A DNA stretch of 64,000 nucleotides from an uncultured Eubacteriales bacterium (GCA_900545885.1 URAF01000013.1:1-64000); one strand, 5' to 3'; positions 8,538-18,299 are shown, numbered from the stretch's first letter. Translations and numbers: made by a program. Notes: generated by a model not told the origin, from the letters alone.

Positions 8538-10807
8538 TTCTGCCTCACGTTTCTGTAAACTGCGGACTGCGTAAGGTCCGTTTTGTTTCTGGATACAGTA
8601 ATAATACCCCTATCCGACACGGAAATCAATCCCAATTCTTCGAGAATAAGACGCGATATTCCGTACTCTTCCGTCGAAATTCTGGCGCGTTGCTTTACGG
8701 TGTTGGCAAGCGCGGACGGCGAAACCGCTCTTTCCTTTTTGCGTGCCATTCCGTCGAACGCAACGAACGCGGCACGGATTTTGTCGTCCGAAACGCGCGG
8801 CGGTTCGGGCTGTTCGCAGTACAGGTCGAAACACTCCGCAACACTTGCGGCAACGTGCGCAATATAACCGTCCGTAAGGGCGCGTCCCGCGAACACAACT
8901 CTTCCGAAATATCCGAAATCGAACTGTTCAGAAGGTGCAAACACAACGCACGTCTGCGGGTTGAGCCACTTTTGCGCACCTACGTAAACGGGCAAATCCC
9001 CTGCGCCTTTGACGTCAAGGCACAATCTTTCGTATTCTTTCTGTCCGAACACGACAAACGCCGTTCCGAAAGGACAAGCGGCAAATTCTTCCGCCTTTTC
9101 TTTGTCGATACGTACAACATCCGCACGTCCTTCGAAATTCAGCTGATGCAAACACATTCTGCGCGCGTCTTCGTCCGATATATCAAGCGACAGCACCTTT
9201 GTCCCGCGAAGTATTCCCTGCGCGTAAACTCTGTTCTGAAAACACCCGACGCCCAGAGAAAATTCGACGGCGGTTTTGCCGCGCGTAGTGCCGATGAGCG
9301 ACGAATAACGTGAAAATCCCATGAGTTCGAGATCACCGCGCACGCACTTCACGTGAGGACCGAACCCCACGCGGTCGAATCGCAATCCGCTTTCTTCGAG
9401 CAGAAATTCGGGTTTCGGGTTGCCGTATCCCGTGGGTTCGAGAAGGTCGAGTTCCTTTGCGAGAGCAAGGAAATCTTCGTCGGCGGAAAGTTTCATATCG
9501 TAGGTTTCCGCGGGAAGGAAATCCGTTGCGGGATAATTCGCCGCGACGTCCTCTTCAAGCGCCTTTCTGAACGCTTCGAAGTTCTCTGCGAGAATTCCGA
9601 CGCCTGCCGCCTGCGCGTGTCCGCCGAACGTGGTGAACATTTCGGAGTGCCGCGACAGCAACATAAAGATATTTACGTTCTTGACCGAGCGCGCAGAACC
9701 TTTATATTCCGCGCCGTCCCCCGAAAACAATATTGCGGGACACTTAAATTCCTCTACAAGCCTTGCGGCGGCTATTCCGAGTACGCCCGCTTCCCACGAC
9801 TGATTGTGCAGAACGATTATGCGTGTTTTGAGAAAATCAATGCCGCGCAACGCTTTTTTTGCCTCGGCAACAACCTGTTCGCAAATCTGTTGCCTGCGCG
9901 TGTTGTCGCGTTCAAGCTCTTCGGCAAGCGATTTCAAAAGGAAATAGTCCTCGTCAAGGAAAAGGTCGACGGCTTTCATCGCCGAACCCAGTCTGCCCGC
10001 GGCATTGATACGCGGAGCAAGCCTGAACATAACGTCCTGCGAAGTGAGTTTTTCCGCCCCTGCAAGCAGTTTTATTCCTCGGCGCGGAGTTTCGATACAC
10101 CTGCGCAGTCCGTAATAAGCAATTATGCGGTTGTCTTTGACAAGCGGCACGACGTCGGCGATTGTAGCGATTGCGCAAATGTCCAGATAGTTTTCGTATT
10201 CCTTTCCGAAAAGCGCCTGTACGAGTTTGAGCGCAACGCCCGCGCCGCACATATCGTAAAAGCCTTTCTTGTCGATTTTGGCGTCAACCACTATGCAGTC
10301 GGGAATTGTGTCCTGCGGTTCGTGGTGGTCCGTCACGACAACGTCGATACCCTGACTTTTCAGAAATTCGACTTCTTCCGCCGCCGTAATACCGCAGTCG
10401 ACGGTGACCACAAGGTCGGGTTTGCGGTGAGAAATGATGTCTTTCAGCAAATCGACGCTCATTCCGTAACCGTCCGTTATGCGGTTGGGAATAAAATAAC
10501 TGACGTCCGCGCGCCCGCGCAAAGCGAGCATCAGAATGGAAATCGCGCAGATACCGTCGCAGTCGTAATCGCCGAATATGAGGATTTTTTCCTTTTTGTC
10601 TACGGCGCGGCGTATGCGTTCTACGGCGCGTTCCATTCCGTAGACTTCGTACGGAGATGCAAGTCCGTCAAGCGAAGGGTGCAGAAAAGCGGGCATTTCC
10701 TCTTCGGAAATACCTCTTCCCAAAAGCAAACGGCGGAAAACGGGAGATATATTGTCCCCTGTTTTTTTGGTTCCGCCTGTTCTTTGCGCCTTTTCTCCGA
10801 TGTGCAT
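8534..10807 (-). CDS. recJ: Single-stranded-DNA-specific 5'-3' exonuclease RecJ
   Basis: The 757-residue protein has the DHH phosphoesterase core: GDYDCDG, VTVDCGI, VTDHHEP and the later DHHA1 region with GGHAQAAGVG. An extra C-terminal domain of about 200 residues is typical of Firmicutes RecJ. The enzyme resects 5' ends in RecF-type recombination and mismatch repair. ATG 10807 is preferred over the longer frame to 10864 because GGAGAGG lies upstream and the extra residues would run into the secF terminator. The stop codon overlaps the rel start. Confidence 0.95.
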   Translation of the reverse strand: MHIGEKAQRTGGTKKTGDNISPVFRRLLLGRGISEEEMPAFLHPSLDGLASPYEVYGMERAVERIRRAVDKKEKILIFGDYDCDGICAISILMLALRGRADVSYFIPNRITDGYGMSVDLLKDIISHRKPDLVVTVDCGITAAEEVEFLKSQGIDVVVTDHHEPQDTIPDCIVVDAKIDKKGFYDMCGAGVALKLVQALFGKEYENYLDICAIATIADVVPLVKDNRIIAYYGLRRCIETPRRGIKLLAGAEKLTSQDVMFRLAPRINAAGRLGSAMKAVDLFLDEDYFLLKSLAEELERDNTRRQQICEQVVAEAKKALRGIDFLKTRIIVLHNQSWEAGVLGIAAARLVEEFKCPAILFSGDGAEYKGSARSVKNVNIFMLLSRHSEMFTTFGGHAQAAGVGILAENFEAFRKALEEDVAANYPATDFLPAETYDMKLSADEDFLALAKELDLLEPTGYGNPKPEFLLEESGLRFDRVGFGPHVKCVRGDLELMGFSRYSSLIGTTRGKTAVEFSLGVGCFQNRVYAQGILRGTKVLSLDISDEDARRMCLHQLNFEGRADVVRIDKEKAEEFAACPFGTAFVVFGQKEYERLCLDVKGAGDLPVYVGAQKWLNPQTCVVFAPSEQFDFGYFGRVVFAGRALTDGYIAHVAASVAECFDLYCEQPEPPRVSDDKIRAAFVAFDGMARKKERAVSPSALANTVKQRARISTEEYGISRLILEELGLISVSDRGIITVSRNKTDLTQSAVYRNVRQK

Positions 10808-10883
10808 TGTCCCTCTCCGTCCGATAAAACGGAATGTTCGGTTGAAATGTTTGCAAAAACGCAAGCTCTACACCTGCGTTTTG

Positions 10884-10911
10884 CAAAAAACGCCTCCGTT
10901 CGGGAGGCGTT
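10884..10911 (-). terminator. Intrinsic terminator after secF
   Basis: A 9-bp GC-rich stem (10889-10897 with 10903-10911) with a 5-nt loop, followed on the minus strand by six T residues. It separates secDF from recJ-rel. Confidence 0.85.
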
Positions 10912-10917
10912 ATTAAG

Positions 10918-12156
10918 CTATTTTTTCTTGAAGGTCGTATTCTTCTTGGAATATTTGTAAATGGGTTTGCCCTTCGGTTTGTCGTTCTTCTGCTTGGGTT
11001 TGGACTGTTTGGGAGCAAATCCTTCGTCGTCGTCTTCCCTGCCCGAAGAAATCGTAGGCATAACTTGCTCTTCATCTTCGTCGTCGGAAGAAGAACCCGC
11101 GCCGGGACCGTAAGTGACGGTTGCCATACGTTTTGCCTTGATTTTGTCCTGCACGCGGCTGAACGAAGCCCACATGGGAGTTGCAAGGAAAATGGACGAG
11201 AACGCACCTGCGATCAGACCGAGAATGATAGGCACGCAGAATTCGCGTATGGAGTCGCTGCCCAGAATTGCAAGGAATATGACCGTAATCATTGTGGTCG
11301 CGGTGGTGAAAATGCTTCTGCGCATATTCTCACGCACGGACATATCGCCGATTGCGTCGTAGTCGATGTTCTTCTGACCTTTGAGCGGCTTCATATATTC
11401 ACGGCAGCGGTCGAAGATAATAATCGTGTTGTTGATGGAGTACGCGATTATCGTAATGATTGCCGCAACGAAGGAAGTGTTGATCTGAACGCGGCAGATG
11501 ACCGTCAATGCGAACATCAGAATGACGTCGTGAATGAGTGCGAGGACAGCGGCGAACGCACTTACGGGCGTGAAACGGAAGATGATGTAAATCAGAATGA
11601 GGACGGTGGAAACCGCAACCGCAATGCCCGCTTTGGACAGGAGGTCCTGTGCCGCAGTCGCGCCGATTGATTCGTAAGTGATGAAGTTGACTTCGTCGTT
11701 TACGATATCGGGATACAGCGCGTCGACAGCCGCTATAATCTTTTCGTTGAGTTCGTTAATCTGGACGTCGTCCTTGGACACGTTCTTGTAACGGAACGTA
11801 ACCGCCGCGTCGGGGTCGCTGGTCGCTCCCGACTCGAACAGTTTCTGAATGTAGGTTACGGTGACGTGGTTGCCGTTGGCGTCCTTGCAGCCTTCGATTG
11901 CCTCGACTATTCTGTCGACGTGATAATCGTAGTTGTTGATGAGTTCGTCGCCGAGCGTAACGGTGAGCATGGTACCGCCCTGAAAGTCGATACCGATGTT
12001 GACTCCTTCCGCATAATCACCCGTGGTTGCGCCTATACCGATGATGACGCAAAGCGCGATGACAACGATGACCATCGGCAATGCAAACGAGAACTTTTTG
12101 AGTTTGCTGACCTTGAAATTCTGATATCTGTTGAGGAAGTTGCCGGAATTTTTCAT
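10918..12156 (-). CDS. secF: Protein translocase subunit SecF
   Basis: A 412-residue inner-membrane protein with six predicted membrane spans, the periplasmic P1 domain start GIDFQGGT and the D4-region motif in IAYSINNTIIIFDR. With SecD it uses the proton-motive force to help SecYEG export proteins. The last ~70 residues are an unusually long hydrophilic tail, first acidic (SSSDDEDEEQ) and then lysine-rich. Such tails vary in this family. It starts one base after secD. Confidence 0.96.
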   Translation of the reverse strand: MKNSGNFLNRYQNFKVSKLKKFSFALPMVIVVIALCVIIGIGATTGDYAEGVNIGIDFQGGTMLTVTLGDELINNYDYHVDRIVEAIEGCKDANGNHVTVTYIQKLFESGATSDPDAAVTFRYKNVSKDDVQINELNEKIIAAVDALYPDIVNDEVNFITYESIGATAAQDLLSKAGIAVAVSTVLILIYIIFRFTPVSAFAAVLALIHDVILMFALTVICRVQINTSFVAAIITIIAYSINNTIIIFDRCREYMKPLKGQKNIDYDAIGDMSVRENMRRSIFTTATTMITVIFLAILGSDSIREFCVPIILGLIAGAFSSIFLATPMWASFSRVQDKIKAKRMATVTYGPGAGSSSDDEDEEQVMPTISSGREDDDEGFAPKQSKPKQKNDKPKGKPIYKYSKKNTTFKKK

Positions 12157-12157
12157 A

Positions 12158-13507
12158 TTACTTTGCCTCCTCCACAGTTTTGTCTTTCAATTTGAAATCG
12201 GGCACCTCGGCCGCCGCAGAGTCTTCCGCGCGTTTGAGTCCGTAGAACTTCGCGCTGGTACTGTTGAGCGGCAGGAAGCACTTGATTACTATTCTGGTGA
12301 TTACGAGCGACGTGAACATCGAAAGAATGATACCGATGAACAGCGTTACCGCGAAACCGACGATGGACGCGGAACCGATAATCCACAGAACGATTGCACC
12401 GATAAGGGTGGTGACGTTACCGTCGATGATAGCCGCCGCAGAACGTTTGAAACCGATCTTGACAACGGACGGAATGGGTTTGGAGCTGTATCTGTACTCG
12501 TCGCGTATTCTTTCGAAAATAACGATGTTCGCGTCGACAGCCATACCGATTGAAAGCAGAATACCCGCAATACCGGGAAGAGTGAGCTGAACCCAAGGCA
12601 GAACGGCGCAGAACCAAAGCAGCAGAACGATGTAAACGCAAAGTGCGATATCGGCGGCAAGACCGAGCCCTCTGTACATCACAGCCATGAAAATGAAGAT
12701 GAGACCGACGCCGATTGCACCTGCGATGAGTGCCCATTTGATTGCGTCTTCACCGAGCGTAGGAGAAATGTTGCGGACTTCGGCGACCTGCAACTGAACG
12801 CCGAACGCACCGGACTGCAAACGGGTTGCGAAGTCTTTTGCTTCGTCGTAGGAGTATCCGTCCGTACCGCTGGTGATGATTGCGTTGCCGTCGCTTATCG
12901 TGGAGTTGACGTTGACGGTCGTGTATTTCTCACCGTTGATGTAGATGTATATCTGCTTGTTGAGATAATCGGTGGTAAGTTGTCTGAACGCTTCGGTACC
13001 GGCTTCGTTGAATTTCAATCCGACGGCATATTTACCGTTCTGGTCTGTTGTGACAAACGCCGATTCGAGGTGTTTGCTGCCTTCGATGAGCGCTTCGGCT
13101 TCGGCAGAATCCTCGCCCTTGAATTCAAGTTTAGCGGGACGTCCGATGAGGTCGAGAACCGCTTCGGGGTCGTCGACGTCGGGAACTTCGACACGAATGG
13201 ACAATTCACCGCCGCTGGTGGTCTTGGTGACCGTGGCTTCGGTATAGCCCTTGGAAACAAGCAGTTCCTGCAACGAAGCGACCGTACCGTCTACTCTGGT
13301 TTCGAGGTTGCCCAGTCCGTCGTCCTGAACTTTGAACACGGCGGAAACGCCGCCGGACATATCGAGTCCGAGTTTGATTGTCTTGACGTAGCCGGTGTAA
13401 TCGTAGACGGTGTTTGCGATGGGGAAAGACACCACGGCAAAAACAGCCATCAGAATGATGAACACGGCAACCAGCGACAAAATCACGATAGATTTTTTGA
13501 TGTTCAC
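12158..13507 (-). CDS. secD: Protein translocase subunit SecD
   Basis: A 449-residue SecD with an N-terminal membrane span, GLDMSGG at the start of the P1 domain, and the conserved LPGIAGILLSIGMAVDANIVIFERI segment in the membrane half (quoted in parts: LPGIAGILLSIG, then MAVDANIVIFERI). The start is GTG 13507, with AGGAG eight bases upstream. The ATG-like frame further out has no such signal. It is the first gene of the secDF operon, driven by a good promoter about 80 bp upstream. Confidence 0.96.
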   Translation of the reverse strand: MNIKKSIVILSLVAVFIILMAVFAVVSFPIANTVYDYTGYVKTIKLGLDMSGGVSAVFKVQDDGLGNLETRVDGTVASLQELLVSKGYTEATVTKTTSGGELSIRVEVPDVDDPEAVLDLIGRPAKLEFKGEDSAEAEALIEGSKHLESAFVTTDQNGKYAVGLKFNEAGTEAFRQLTTDYLNKQIYIYINGEKYTTVNVNSTISDGNAIITSGTDGYSYDEAKDFATRLQSGAFGVQLQVAEVRNISPTLGEDAIKWALIAGAIGVGLIFIFMAVMYRGLGLAADIALCVYIVLLLWFCAVLPWVQLTLPGIAGILLSIGMAVDANIVIFERIRDEYRYSSKPIPSVVKIGFKRSAAAIIDGNVTTLIGAIVLWIIGSASIVGFAVTLFIGIILSMFTSLVITRIVIKCFLPLNSTSAKFYGLKRAEDSAAAEVPDFKLKDKTVEEAK

Positions 13508-13588
13508 GATGCTTACTCCTGCGCTTTGGCGCAATATTGATTAACTACGGCGGCGCAACGCGCGCGACGCGCAATAATAGCTTTGTCC

Positions 13589-13617
13589 ATTATAGCTATA
13601 TAAAAGCTAATAGTCAA
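13589..13617 (-). promoter_or_regulatory. Sigma-A promoter of secDF
   Basis: On the minus strand, TTGACT (13612-13617), a 17-bp spacer and TATAAT (13589-13594). The spacer holds a small inverted repeat, TAGCT-N7-AGCTA. Confidence 0.75.
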
Positions 13618-13689
13618 CTTTATAGATTAATTTTGCCTTGTTTTTCAGCAAAATATCATATCCGTCCGCACAAAGTCATAATTTTTACT

Positions 13690-14088
13690 ATGAAAAATTC
13701 CGAAGCGTTGAAAAAAGGTGCCGCGGACGTATTGCGCGCCGCGCTTATATCGCTGCTTGTATCGTTGGTGGGAGTGCTGTTGTTCGCGCTCATAGTGCGT
13801 TGGGCTTCCCTCGACGGAACGGCAATCACAATAGGCAACTATGTCATAAAAGTCGCGGCGTTGCTGACAGGCGTTTTGGTCGGTTTCAGAACGCCGTCGT
13901 CGGGTGTTGTAAAAGGCGCGCTGACGGGACTCCTCTATATGCTGCTCTGCATATTCGTGTTTGCGCTCGCCGACGGTTTCAAAAGCGCGAATTTCAATTA
14001 CGTCGACCTCATTACGACAGTCATTACGGGCACAATCGCGGGGATTATCGCAGTAAATGTGCGTTCAAAAGTGCGGAAAGTAAGCTGA
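13690..14088 (+). CDS. TIGR04086-type small membrane protein
   Basis: A 132-residue protein with four hydrophobic segments (about residues 15-37, 45-62, 70-92 and 103-122). Sequence and position between yajC and secD match the TIGR04086 family of uncharacterised Firmicutes membrane proteins. The start ATG 13690 gives MKNSEALKK; the frame is open further upstream but without signals. Unlike the usual arrangement it lies on the opposite strand to yajC and secD, so it is divergent from secD and convergent with yajC. No function is known. Confidence 0.75.
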   Translation: MKNSEALKKGAADVLRAALISLLVSLVGVLLFALIVRWASLDGTAITIGNYVIKVAALLTGVLVGFRTPSSGVVKGALTGLLYMLLCIFVFALADGFKSANFNYVDLITTVITGTIAGIIAVNVRSKVRKVS

Positions 14089-14191
14089 AAACGTTTTCAT
14101 ATTTCCGCTCGAAAAACATGGTCGGAAAATAATAGAGTACAAATCCCAAATAAAGAAATTCTTTAATAAATTCCTCTAAAATTTTTGACAA

Positions 14192-14227
14192 AAAATAAAA
14201 ACAACCGCCCTGCTCGGACGGTTGTTT
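14192..14227 (-). terminator. Intrinsic terminator after yajC
   Basis: A 9-bp stem (14199-14207 with 14219-14227) and an 11-nt loop. On the minus strand a T-rich tail follows (complement of 14191-14200). It also faces the convergent TIGR04086-type gene. Confidence 0.75.
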
Positions 14228-14242
14228 CCGTATCTTTACGGT

Positions 14243-14677
14243 TTACTTTCTGTTTTTCTTTTTGCCTTCGTTTTTGACGGGTGCTTCTGCAGCAACTTCT
14301 GCTGCGGGCGCTTCGATTGCGGGTGCGCTCTCTTCTGCCTTGGGTTCTTCCGCGGGTGCGGGTGCAGGTGCGGGAGCGGCTACGTTTTCGAGAACGAGAC
14401 CGACTGCGTTTCTGTCAATCACGATAAGCGTAGGGCTGTTTTCGGTACCGACGTTGACGATGAGCGTATTGTCGGCGTTGATTTGCGTGATTTTGCCGAC
14501 CATTCTGCCGATGGTCATAATCTTGGTGCCGACTGCAAGGCTGTTCATCATTTCCTGTTGCTGTTTCTGACGTTTCTTCTGAGGAATGATGGTGAGTACA
14601 ATCATCAAAACGAGTACGACGCCGATGATGATGTACATCGCGTAAGAAGGCAGTGCTGCCAAAAGGGAAGTAAACAT
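14243..14677 (-). CDS. yajC: Preprotein translocase accessory subunit YajC
   Basis: A 144-residue protein with one N-terminal membrane span (~13-33), the basic QKKRQKQQQE stretch and the cytoplasmic core with VGTKIMTIGRMVGKI. YajC associates with SecDF. The core ends near residue 97. The rest is a low-complexity Ala/Pro/Glu tail that makes it longer than usual (family about 85-115 residues). It lies downstream of tgt as in many Firmicutes. Confidence 0.93.
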   Translation of the reverse strand: MFTSLLAALPSYAMYIIIGVVLVLMIVLTIIPQKKRQKQQQEMMNSLAVGTKIMTIGRMVGKITQINADNTLIVNVGTENSPTLIVIDRNAVGLVLENVAAPAPAPAPAEEPKAEESAPAIEAPAAEVAAEAPVKNEGKKKNRK

Positions 14678-14799
14678 ATTGTCTCCTTGTATCGCGTCAC
14701 GGTCAAGTCAGCCGAGAAACGCGTATTTTGTGTTATTATACAAGCACATTATACATTATTTGTTCATAAAATCAACTAAATTGAACAACATTGTGCAAT

Positions 14800-15903
14800 T
14801 CAACCTTTATATTGTTTTATGAAATCTTCCTTAAAATCGAGGTATCTGTCTTCCATAATTGCCTGACGAATTTCGGCTGACAGTCTTTCGAGGAAACGTA
14901 TATTGTGAATGGACAACAACCTTCCGCCCAGAATTTCGTCCGCTTTGATAAGGTGACGGATATATGCGCGGGTGTAGTTGCGGCAGGCATAACAGTCGCA
15001 TTCGGGGTCTACGGGCGTGAAATCCTCAGCATATGGCGCGTTGCGGATTGTGAGGAAACCTTCCTTGACCATAGCCGTACCGTTGCGGGCAATTCTGGTC
15101 GGCAACACACAGTCGAACATATCCACTCCCCTTGCCACGCTTTCCACGATATAATCGGCAGTGCCGACGCCCATAAGGTAATGAGGCATTTCGGGCGGCA
15201 GATGAGGTGCAAGCGCGTCGAGAACTTCGTACATCTTTTCCGCGGTTTCGCCGACGGACAGTCCGCCAATGGCAATACCGCAGGTCGCATACGGCATCGA
15301 CATTTTCAGACTTTCCAGTCGCAGGTCGGTGAACATATTTCCCTGAATGATGGGGAACAGAGTCTGATGCGGTTTGAGTTTGACTTTGGAACATCTGTCC
15401 AGCCACATAATGGTGCGTTCCATAGCCTCTTTCGCTTTTTCGTGCGAGATGTCGGGCGCGGTGAGTTCGTCAAACGCCATAACGATGTCGGAACCCAAAG
15501 CACGTTGGATTTCCATGGACTTTTCGGGAGAAAAGAAATGTTTGGAGCCGTCGATAAAACTGTTGAACTCCATTCCCTCGTCGGAAATTTTGCGCAACGA
15601 CGACAGCGAAAACACCTGAAAACCGCCGCTGTCGGTAAGTATCGCGCCGTCCCAGTTCATGAACTTGTGCAGACCGCCCGCCTTCTCGATGAGCTCGTGA
15701 CCGGGACGCAGATAGAGATGATATGTGTTGGACAACAATATCTGTGCACCCGTGTCGCGCACTTCTTCGGGAGAAAGTCCCTTGACGGTGGCTTTGGTTC
15801 CGACGGGCATAAAACACGGAGTGTCGATGACTCCGTGGTCGGTGTAAATTCTGCCGACGCGCGCGCCGGACTGTTTGCAGGTGTGAATGACTTCGAATCT
15901 CAT
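14800..15903 (-). CDS. tgt: Queuine/preQ1 tRNA-guanine transglycosylase
   Basis: A 367-residue TGT. The catalytic-face motif DSGGFQVFSL, the RIARNGTAM loop and the zinc site CDCYAC with the distal histidine are all present. It exchanges guanine 34 of GUN-anticodon tRNAs for preQ1. ATG 15903 (MRFEVIHTC) matches the family N-terminus and has GGAAA upstream; the open frame to 16026 translates an intergenic tandem repeat. It follows queA, the next enzyme of queuosine synthesis, on the same strand. Confidence 0.96.
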   Translation of the reverse strand: MRFEVIHTCKQSGARVGRIYTDHGVIDTPCFMPVGTKATVKGLSPEEVRDTGAQILLSNTYHLYLRPGHELIEKAGGLHKFMNWDGAILTDSGGFQVFSLSSLRKISDEGMEFNSFIDGSKHFFSPEKSMEIQRALGSDIVMAFDELTAPDISHEKAKEAMERTIMWLDRCSKVKLKPHQTLFPIIQGNMFTDLRLESLKMSMPYATCGIAIGGLSVGETAEKMYEVLDALAPHLPPEMPHYLMGVGTADYIVESVARGVDMFDCVLPTRIARNGTAMVKEGFLTIRNAPYAEDFTPVDPECDCYACRNYTRAYIRHLIKADEILGGRLLSIHNIRFLERLSAEIRQAIMEDRYLDFKEDFIKQYKG

Positions 15904-15921
15904 AGTTGTTTCCGTTTGGAA

Positions 15922-16011
15922 CGGTGCTTCGGCACTTCGCATTACTCTGGCATTTCGCCTTATGCCTACATCACGCATTGTGCCTGCGTTGCGCACCCTG
16001 CTTGCGTTCCG
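15922..16011. repeat. Degenerate 18-bp tandem repeat, five units, between queA and tgt
   Basis: On the minus strand five consecutive 18-mers can be lined up exactly end to end, each starting CG. Examples are CGGAACGCAAGCAGGGTG, CGCAACGCAGGCACAATG and CGTGATGTAGGCATAAGG. The spacer shows no start signal of its own. Its origin by slippage or duplication followed by drift is inferred. Confidence 0.6.
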
Positions 16012-16164
16012 TTTTTTGAACTGCAAATAAGACTGCGTTTCACCTTATGCACTCGTTTTTCGTTAGCTCCGATATGCAGCTTTCGCTATATGCGAGGCTC
16101 TTGCTCCGTTCTTTTTATTTATGCTAGTTTTGTTGCTTACGCTCCGCATTCACGCGGGGTTTTT

Positions 16165-17199
16165 CTATTCGGTAAAGAAACAGCTGTCTCCGAAGGAAAA
16201 GAACCGATAGCGCTCTTTAACTGCCGTTTCGTATACTTTAAGTGTCTGTTCTTGTCCGATAAACGCCGACACCAACATAATGAGCGTGGACTCGGGAAGA
16301 TGGAAATTGGTTATCAGCCCTTCCACGCACTTGAACCTGTAAGACGGATAAATGAATATCTTGGTATCGCCTTTGCAAGGTTTTACGAAACCGTTTTCGT
16401 CGGCTACGGTTTCAAGCACTCTGACCGACGTGGTACCTACGGCGATTACCCGTCTGCCCTCTCGTTTGGCGCAGTTGATTTTCTCCGCCGTAGATTCGTC
16501 GATTTCGTAGTATTCCGAATGCATTTCGTGTTCGAGAATGTTCTCCGCCTTTACGGGACGGAATGTGCCGAGTCCGATATGCAACAGAACTTCCGCAAAG
16601 TCCACGCCCATATCCTTGACCTTTTGCATAAGTTCGGGCGTGAAATGCAGTCCCGCGGTGGGCGCGGCGGCAGAACCGTCTACCTTGCTGTACACGGTCT
16701 GATAACGTTCCTTATCCTGCAACTTCTCGTGTATGTACGGCGGAAGAGGCATATTGCCCACTCTGTCCAGAATGTCCTCGAAAACACCGTCAAACTCAAA
16801 TCGAATAGTTCTTGCGCCGTAATCGTCGATGTGTTCGACAACCGCGGAGAGTTCGTCGGATATGCGTATCACGCTTCCGAGTTTTGCTTTGCGCGCGGGG
16901 CGCATAATGGTTTCCCAGTGCGTGTAGTCAATGCGTTTGAGCAACAGAATTTCGAATACCGTTTCCTTGCCGTCGATTTTGCCGAATATACGCGCGGGAA
17001 TAACGCGCGTGTTGTTGATAACCAACAAATCGCCTTTGCGCAGAAACTTCGGCAAATCGTAAAAATGCGCGTGAGTTATGCTGTCCGCGCTCTTGGAGTA
17101 CACCAACAGTCTGCTGCTGTCGCGCGGCTCAACGGGGGTCTGCGCTATCAGTTCTTCGGGTAAATCGTAATAAAAATCGTGTGTTTTAAGTTCCTGCAT
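16165..17199 (-). CDS. queA: S-adenosylmethionine:tRNA ribosyltransferase-isomerase
   Basis: A 344-residue QueA that transfers and isomerises the ribosyl part of SAM onto preQ1-tRNA to give epoxyqueuosine. Hallmarks are the start YDLPEELIAQTP, the NNTRVIPAR loop and the AAPTAGLHFTPEL and HIGLGTFRPV segments. ATG 17199 (MQELKTHDF) fits the family; no strong ribosome site is visible, and ruvB overlaps nothing but ends 45 bp upstream. Order ruvC-ruvA-ruvB-queA-tgt-yajC-secDF is a conserved Firmicutes cluster. Confidence 0.96.
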   Translation of the reverse strand: MQELKTHDFYYDLPEELIAQTPVEPRDSSRLLVYSKSADSITHAHFYDLPKFLRKGDLLVINNTRVIPARIFGKIDGKETVFEILLLKRIDYTHWETIMRPARKAKLGSVIRISDELSAVVEHIDDYGARTIRFEFDGVFEDILDRVGNMPLPPYIHEKLQDKERYQTVYSKVDGSAAAPTAGLHFTPELMQKVKDMGVDFAEVLLHIGLGTFRPVKAENILEHEMHSEYYEIDESTAEKINCAKREGRRVIAVGTTSVRVLETVADENGFVKPCKGDTKIFIYPSYRFKCVEGLITNFHLPESTLIMLVSAFIGQEQTLKVYETAVKERYRFFSFGDSCFFTE

Positions 17200-17243
17200 A
17201 ATTATATCTGTCGCATATCGTACAGCTGCACTTCGTCGGCAGC

Positions 17244-18299
17244 TTATTTGTCGTCGCCGTTCACGTCGGAGTCGAATATGCTCATCTGCAACGACATTTT
17301 GGACGCAGGACATACTTTTCCGAGATGTTTGTACGCATTTTCCGTGCATACTCTGCCCCTGGGCGTTCTGCCTATGAAACCGAGCTGAATGAGGAAAGGT
17401 TCGACGACGTCTTCGATAGTGCTTGCTTCCTCGCCCGTTGCCGCGGCAAGGGTGTCCAGTCCTACGGGACCGCCGCCGAATTTGTCTATTATGGCTTCGA
17501 GAACGGTTCTGTCCACGATGTCGAGTCCGAGTTCGTCGACGTCCATAAGCTGCAATGCTTTGCGCGTGACTTCCATATCGATTGCTTCGAGGTCTTCAAC
17601 CTGCGCAAAATCGCGCACGCGACGGAGCAAACGGTTTGCAATACGCGGAGTTCCGCGACTGCGTCTTGCGATTTCTTCCGCCGCGTCGGGATTGATTTCT
17701 ATGCCCAGAATATTGGACGAACGGCGGACGATTTTGGCGATTTCCGCGGGCGTGTACATTTCGAGACGCATAAGCATTCCGAAACGGTCGCGCAAAGGGC
17801 TTGACAGCATTCCCGCACGCGTCGTCGCGCCTATGAGCGTAAACTTTTTGAGCGGCAGACGGATACTGCGCGCCATTGGCCCTTTACCCGAAACGAAGTC
17901 CAACGAAAAGTCTTCCATTGCGGGATAAAGCACTTCTTCTATGTTGCGGTTCAGACGGTGGATTTCGTCGATGAACAGAATGTCGCCTTTTTCGAGGTTT
18001 GTGAGAATTGCGGCAAGGTCGGCTGCTCGTTCGATTGCAGGTCCCGAAGTCACGCGTATCTGCGCGCCGAGTTCGTTGGCAATGACGTGCGCAAGCGTGG
18101 TTTTGCCGAGCCCCGGAGGTCCGTACAGCAAAACGTGGTCGAGTGCTTCTCCGCGCGCCTTTGCCGCGGAAATGTACACGCCCAGATTTTTCTTGATTTT
18201 GTCCTGCCCGACATAGTCCGCCATACAACGCGGACGCAACGTACTTTCGGTATCGTCGTCTTCGAGAGTCAGACTGCTTACAATTCTTTCGTCTTCCAT
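17244..18299 (-). CDS. ruvB: Holliday junction branch migration ATPase RuvB
   Basis: A 351-residue AAA+ motor with Walker A GPPGLGKT (60-67), Walker B ILFIDEIHR, sensor 1 GATTRAG and the winged-helix C-terminal domain with GGGPVGLDT and RTPRGR. Two RuvB rings pump DNA through the RuvA tetramer. Length is normal. It follows ruvA by ~105 bp and precedes queA. Confidence 0.98.
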   Translation of the reverse strand: MEDERIVSSLTLEDDDTESTLRPRCMADYVGQDKIKKNLGVYISAAKARGEALDHVLLYGPPGLGKTTLAHVIANELGAQIRVTSGPAIERAADLAAILTNLEKGDILFIDEIHRLNRNIEEVLYPAMEDFSLDFVSGKGPMARSIRLPLKKFTLIGATTRAGMLSSPLRDRFGMLMRLEMYTPAEIAKIVRRSSNILGIEINPDAAEEIARRSRGTPRIANRLLRRVRDFAQVEDLEAIDMEVTRKALQLMDVDELGLDIVDRTVLEAIIDKFGGGPVGLDTLAAATGEEASTIEDVVEPFLIQLGFIGRTPRGRVCTENAYKHLGKVCPASKMSLQMSIFDSDVNGDDK

